Shown one piece after another: positions 54,245 to 56,954 of a DNA stretch of 56,954 nt. Below the pieces are notes generated by a model. The model had not been told where the DNA came from, did no database searches, and saw only the letters and a program-made list of their open reading frames with translations. The DNA comes from Thermodesulfobacteriota bacterium (lineage in GTDB: Bacteria; Desulfobacterota; Thermodesulfobacteria; Thermodesulfobacteriales; Thermodesulfobacteriaceae). Each line of letters starts with the position of its first letter. Within the stretch, counting starts at the first letter, position 1. Position numbers and translations under genes: made by a program. The stretch covers positions 1 through 56,954 of the forward strand of contig JAUQPD010000056.1 in the NCBI GenBank assembly GCA_030550555.1. Reading direction: 5' to 3'.

Positions 54245-56782
54245 ATGGAGTTTAAAAAATTTTTTGTTTATCCAAAATTTCCAGAAAGTCTTGAAAAATT
54301 AGTTACAATTTCATATAACTTATGGTTTACTTGGGATTTTGATGCTTTATCTCTATTTTATAAAATGGATGCAGAATTATTTCGCAAAGTGAAACACAAT
54401 CCTGTCAAATTTATACATCTATTGTCAAAAGATAAGATTCAAGCCCTTGCCCAAGATAAGAGATTTCTCTCGGATCTTCAAGAAATTTGGGAGCGTTTTG
54501 AGGACTATTTAAGGCATAAAAATACTTTATTAAGTGAGCTTGGGATTACACAGGCTGACGTTATTGCCTATTTTTGCACTGAGTTTGCCCTTCATGAAGC
54601 CCTACCTATTTATGCAGGAGGACTTGGAGTTCTTGCAGGAGATATGCTCATGGGAGCTTCTGATCTTGATATTCCGCTTATAGGTGTAAGTCTTCTTTAC
54701 AATAAAGGTTATTTTAGGCAAATCCTTGAGCAGGGAAAATTTCAAAGAGAAGAGCCAGAAAAGTTTGATAAATTTCTGAACATTCTGAGAGAAGTCAAAG
54801 GATTTGATGGGAATCCTCTTGTTATTGAGTTAAAGATTCTTGACGAAATAGTTAGAGCAAAGGTCTGGAAGGTTGATGTGGGGAAGAGGGTCTGTTTCTT
54901 TTTGGACACAGATGTGCCCGAGAATACTCCAGAAACAAGAGCTCTTCTTGATTATCTCTATCCTGCAGATCCTGAGAAAAGACTCAAACAGGAGATTCTT
55001 CTTGGCATGGGAGGCTATTTGGTCCTAAAAGGACTTGGAATTGAACCAAGACTATATCACCTCAATGAAGGACACTCGGCCTTTGTCATCCTTTCAAGAC
55101 TTAAGGATCTCATCCAAGAAAAGGGCCTTACTTACGAGGAGGCAAGACTATATATTCAAGAGACAACTATCTTTACTACCCACACTCCTCTAATAGCCGG
55201 AAATGAACACTTTGATGTTAAACTTGTTGAAAAATATCTTTCTCCAGAGCTAAATTCTCTCGGTTTAACGCTAGATGATCTTATGCGTTGTGGTTGTATA
55301 TCTGGAGACAGAACTACTTTTTGGCTTCCTGCTTATGCAATAAGAAATTCAAGATTTGTTAACGCGGTCTCAAAGATTCATCAAGACACCACGAAGAAGA
55401 TGTGGCAACCTCTTTTTCCAGATTGGATTGTGGAAGAGGTTCCTATAGACTATGTGACAAATGGTGTTCATTGGAGGTGGCTCAGCGAACCCTTTGACAG
55501 GCTTCTAAAAGAATATGTTGATCCAGACTATAGATTTCTAAACCCTGAAGATCCTGCTTGGGAGGAAATCCTTCAGATACCTGATGAAGAAATATGGGAA
55601 GCCCACAAGAAAAACAAACAAAAACTAATAAACCTCGTAAATAAACACTTAGAAGATGAGGCCTTAATAGGAGATCCTCAAAAAATATATCGCAAATGGA
55701 GTCTTCCTGTTAAGAGGTTCCATCTTATTGTGGGATGTGCGCGGAGAGTTACAGGTTATAAGCGAAATAACCTCATTTTATTTGATAGAGAACGCCTTCT
55801 CAAATTACTTCAAGATCCTGATAGACCTGTTCTCTTTGTCCTTGCAGGAAAGGCTCATCCCAAGGACGTAGAGGGGAAAAGAATGATCCAGGAGCTCCTG
55901 GAATTTCGCGAAAAATATCAGGTTGAAGACAAGTTGGTCTTCTTAGAAAATTACGACATACACCTTGCAAGATACATCCTTTGGGGATCTGATGTCTGGC
56001 TAAATGTTCCCTATAGACCCATGGAAGCAAGTGGAACCTCGGGAATGAAGGCAGGGATGAATGGAGTTTTACACCTGAGTGTCCTTGATGGTTGGTGGGC
56101 TGAGGGATACGATGGGATGAATGGTTGGGTAATCTATCCAAAGGAGGGGCTTCCACCATTTAACTTCTTTGAAGCAAATCAACTTTATACCCTTCTTGAA
56201 AAGGAGATAAGAGACCTCTACTACTCCAGAGATGAAGAAGGCATTCCAAGAGAGTGGGTAAAACGGATGAAAAGAGCGGTCTACATTGCCTGCAAAAGAT
56301 TTAGTATAAACCGAGTTTTAAGTGAATATCTACGGAAATTCTATCTACCCGCAATAACTCAACTCAGGAAATTAGAGGAAAATAATTATTCATATCTTAA
56401 AGAACTTATAAAACTAAAGAAAATTCTTGAAGAGCATTGGAAGAATGTGAAGATATTAAGTTTTAACACTAATCTCAAAAGCGAAGAAGTCTGGGAGGAC
56501 ACCGAGTTAGATATGAGTGCAGAGGTCAGTTTAGGTGGCCTAAGCCCATCTCATGTAGAGGTAGAGGTTGTCTGTTTAAGGGAGTTTGGTATTGAGGGAG
56601 AGGACGAGTCTAAAGAGGTCACCTTTTTCCCAATGAAACTCATTAAAGTAGAAGGTGATAGGGCCTTTTATGAGTTAAAATACAAACTCTATGGACATGG
56701 CCTAAGAAGAATCGGTATCAGAGTAGTGCCTGCCAATGAAACCATAAGAAGAGCCTATCCAGAGTTTATCAAATGGTATTAA
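54245..56782 (+). CDS. glgP: Alpha-glucan phosphorylase
   Basis: 845 residues from ATG 54245, of the shorter TIGR02094-type phosphorylase common in thermophiles. The N-terminal segment LEKLVTISYNLWFTWD, the substrate region ALPIYAGGLGVLAGD near residue 117, and the pyridoxal-phosphate lysine in EASGTSGMKAGMNG near 600 are present. It releases glucose-1-phosphate from glycogen. The open frame begins at TTG 54236, but GGAGG lies 10 bases before the ATG and only 2 before the TTG, so the ATG is preferred. The GH57 stop lies between them, so the two genes do not overlap. Confidence 0.95.
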   Translation: MEFKKFFVYPKFPESLEKLVTISYNLWFTWDFDALSLFYKMDAELFRKVKHNPVKFIHLLSKDKIQALAQDKRFLSDLQEIWERFEDYLRHKNTLLSELGITQADVIAYFCTEFALHEALPIYAGGLGVLAGDMLMGASDLDIPLIGVSLLYNKGYFRQILEQGKFQREEPEKFDKFLNILREVKGFDGNPLVIELKILDEIVRAKVWKVDVGKRVCFFLDTDVPENTPETRALLDYLYPADPEKRLKQEILLGMGGYLVLKGLGIEPRLYHLNEGHSAFVILSRLKDLIQEKGLTYEEARLYIQETTIFTTHTPLIAGNEHFDVKLVEKYLSPELNSLGLTLDDLMRCGCISGDRTTFWLPAYAIRNSRFVNAVSKIHQDTTKKMWQPLFPDWIVEEVPIDYVTNGVHWRWLSEPFDRLLKEYVDPDYRFLNPEDPAWEEILQIPDEEIWEAHKKNKQKLINLVNKHLEDEALIGDPQKIYRKWSLPVKRFHLIVGCARRVTGYKRNNLILFDRERLLKLLQDPDRPVLFVLAGKAHPKDVEGKRMIQELLEFREKYQVEDKLVFLENYDIHLARYILWGSDVWLNVPYRPMEASGTSGMKAGMNGVLHLSVLDGWWAEGYDGMNGWVIYPKEGLPPFNFFEANQLYTLLEKEIRDLYYSRDEEGIPREWVKRMKRAVYIACKRFSINRVLSEYLRKFYLPAITQLRKLEENNYSYLKELIKLKKILEEHWKNVKILSFNTNLKSEEVWEDTELDMSAEVSLGGLSPSHVEVEVVCLREFGIEGEDESKEVTFFPMKLIKVEGDRAFYELKYKLYGHGLRRIGIRVVPANETIRRAYPEFIKWY

Positions 56783-56784
56783 AA

Positions 56785-56802
56785 CCCTCATCGTTATGAG
56801 GG
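56785..56802. terminator. Bidirectional terminator hairpin
   Basis: CCCTCAT, loop CGTT, ATGAGGG: a perfect 7-bp stem right after glgP. On the minus strand four U residues follow, and the stop of the convergent transposase lies inside the hairpin. Confidence 0.55.
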
Positions 56803-56954
56803 TGTTCTATAATTATCTTTATGGAAGAAAGACCAAAAATGGCTTCCTATCGCTTGCTTAACTGTCCCAAAAAGACTCTCTACAAGATATCTATCTCTCC
56901 CATAAAGCTTGTAACCCTCCTTAGACTTCTTCCTCAGCTCATCCCTCACCCCCA
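56794..56954 (-). mobile_element. C-terminal end of a DDE transposase (IS fragment or truncated by window edge)
   Basis: On the minus strand 52 codons plus stop are open to the edge. The translation has RDRYLVESLFGTVKQAIGS, the (Y)-x-x-R-x-x-V-E-x-x-F-G-x-x-K pattern around the third catalytic Glu of IS4/IS5-type DDE transposases, and ends WSFFHKDNYRTPS. The 5' part lies outside the window. The stop codon falls within the glgP terminator. Terminal inverted repeats cannot be judged. Confidence 0.65.

Noticed and set aside
1-56954. CRISPR arrays or rRNA genes
   Set aside because: No regularly spaced repeats of CRISPR length and no rRNA-like segments were seen on either strand.

Overview
The window is a gene-dense bacterial chromosome segment (about 53 protein genes, one tRNA) of moderately low G+C. 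Proteins are rich in Lys/Glu, Arg codons are mostly AGA/AGG, and TTG/GTG starts are common. A twelve-haem exported cytochrome, a UbiA prenyltransferase of the menaquinone type, a GH57/GT4/alpha-glucan-phosphorylase glycogen cluster, an AMIN-LysM amidase and a non-lipoprotein PstS suggest a thermophilic, anaerobic, diderm bacterium. Thermodesulfobacteriota-like is my best guess. This is inferred from gene content, not from a marker search.

Left third (1-23 kb). A truncated membrane-anchored helical-repeat gene is followed by purB, mdh, an ArsC-type arsenate reductase and rsmI. A minus-strand run then carries proA-nadD-mutS-amidase-NamZ-like muramidase and DHH phosphoesterase-obg-ispG. On the plus strand come an HDOD/degenerate-GGDEF protein, tlyA, a universal stress protein, a CcsA/HemX-like membrane protein and hemA. 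A radical SAM gene and ssb close this part on the minus strand.

Middle (23-41 kb). The most unusual locus is a multihaem cytochrome read through an in-frame TGA at 24400-24402. Ten haem motifs lie before the TGA and two after it. The downstream part has no signal peptide or ribosome site of its own, and a hairpin with bacterial SECIS geometry starts just after the TGA, so a selenocysteine is likely. Next is a plus-strand run of carD, PIN-TRAM, mutL, miaA, yicC, ubiA and parA. A nine-gene minus-strand operon follows: pstS-pstC-pstA-pstB-phoU(DUF47 fusion)-EAL-CBS/GGDEF-phoB-phoR. It begins at five perfectly phased 11-bp Pho-box-like repeats, so phosphate starvation appears to be wired to cyclic-di-GMP proteins.

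Right third (41-57 kb). It holds tRNA-Val(CAC), then rpsF-rpsR-rplI-dnaB behind a clear promoter and structured leader, and a lone CheX-like gene. A minus-strand operon of pyrR, an unknown gene, a DUF4198 protein and a double universal stress protein comes next, then a thioesterase and ychF. A tightly coupled glycogen operon (debranching enzyme, GT4 synthase, GH57 amylase, phosphorylase) ends the region, and the right edge cuts into a transposase gene. Two gene-poor stretches (41142-41732 and 48097-48599) hold decayed coiled-coil coding fragments.
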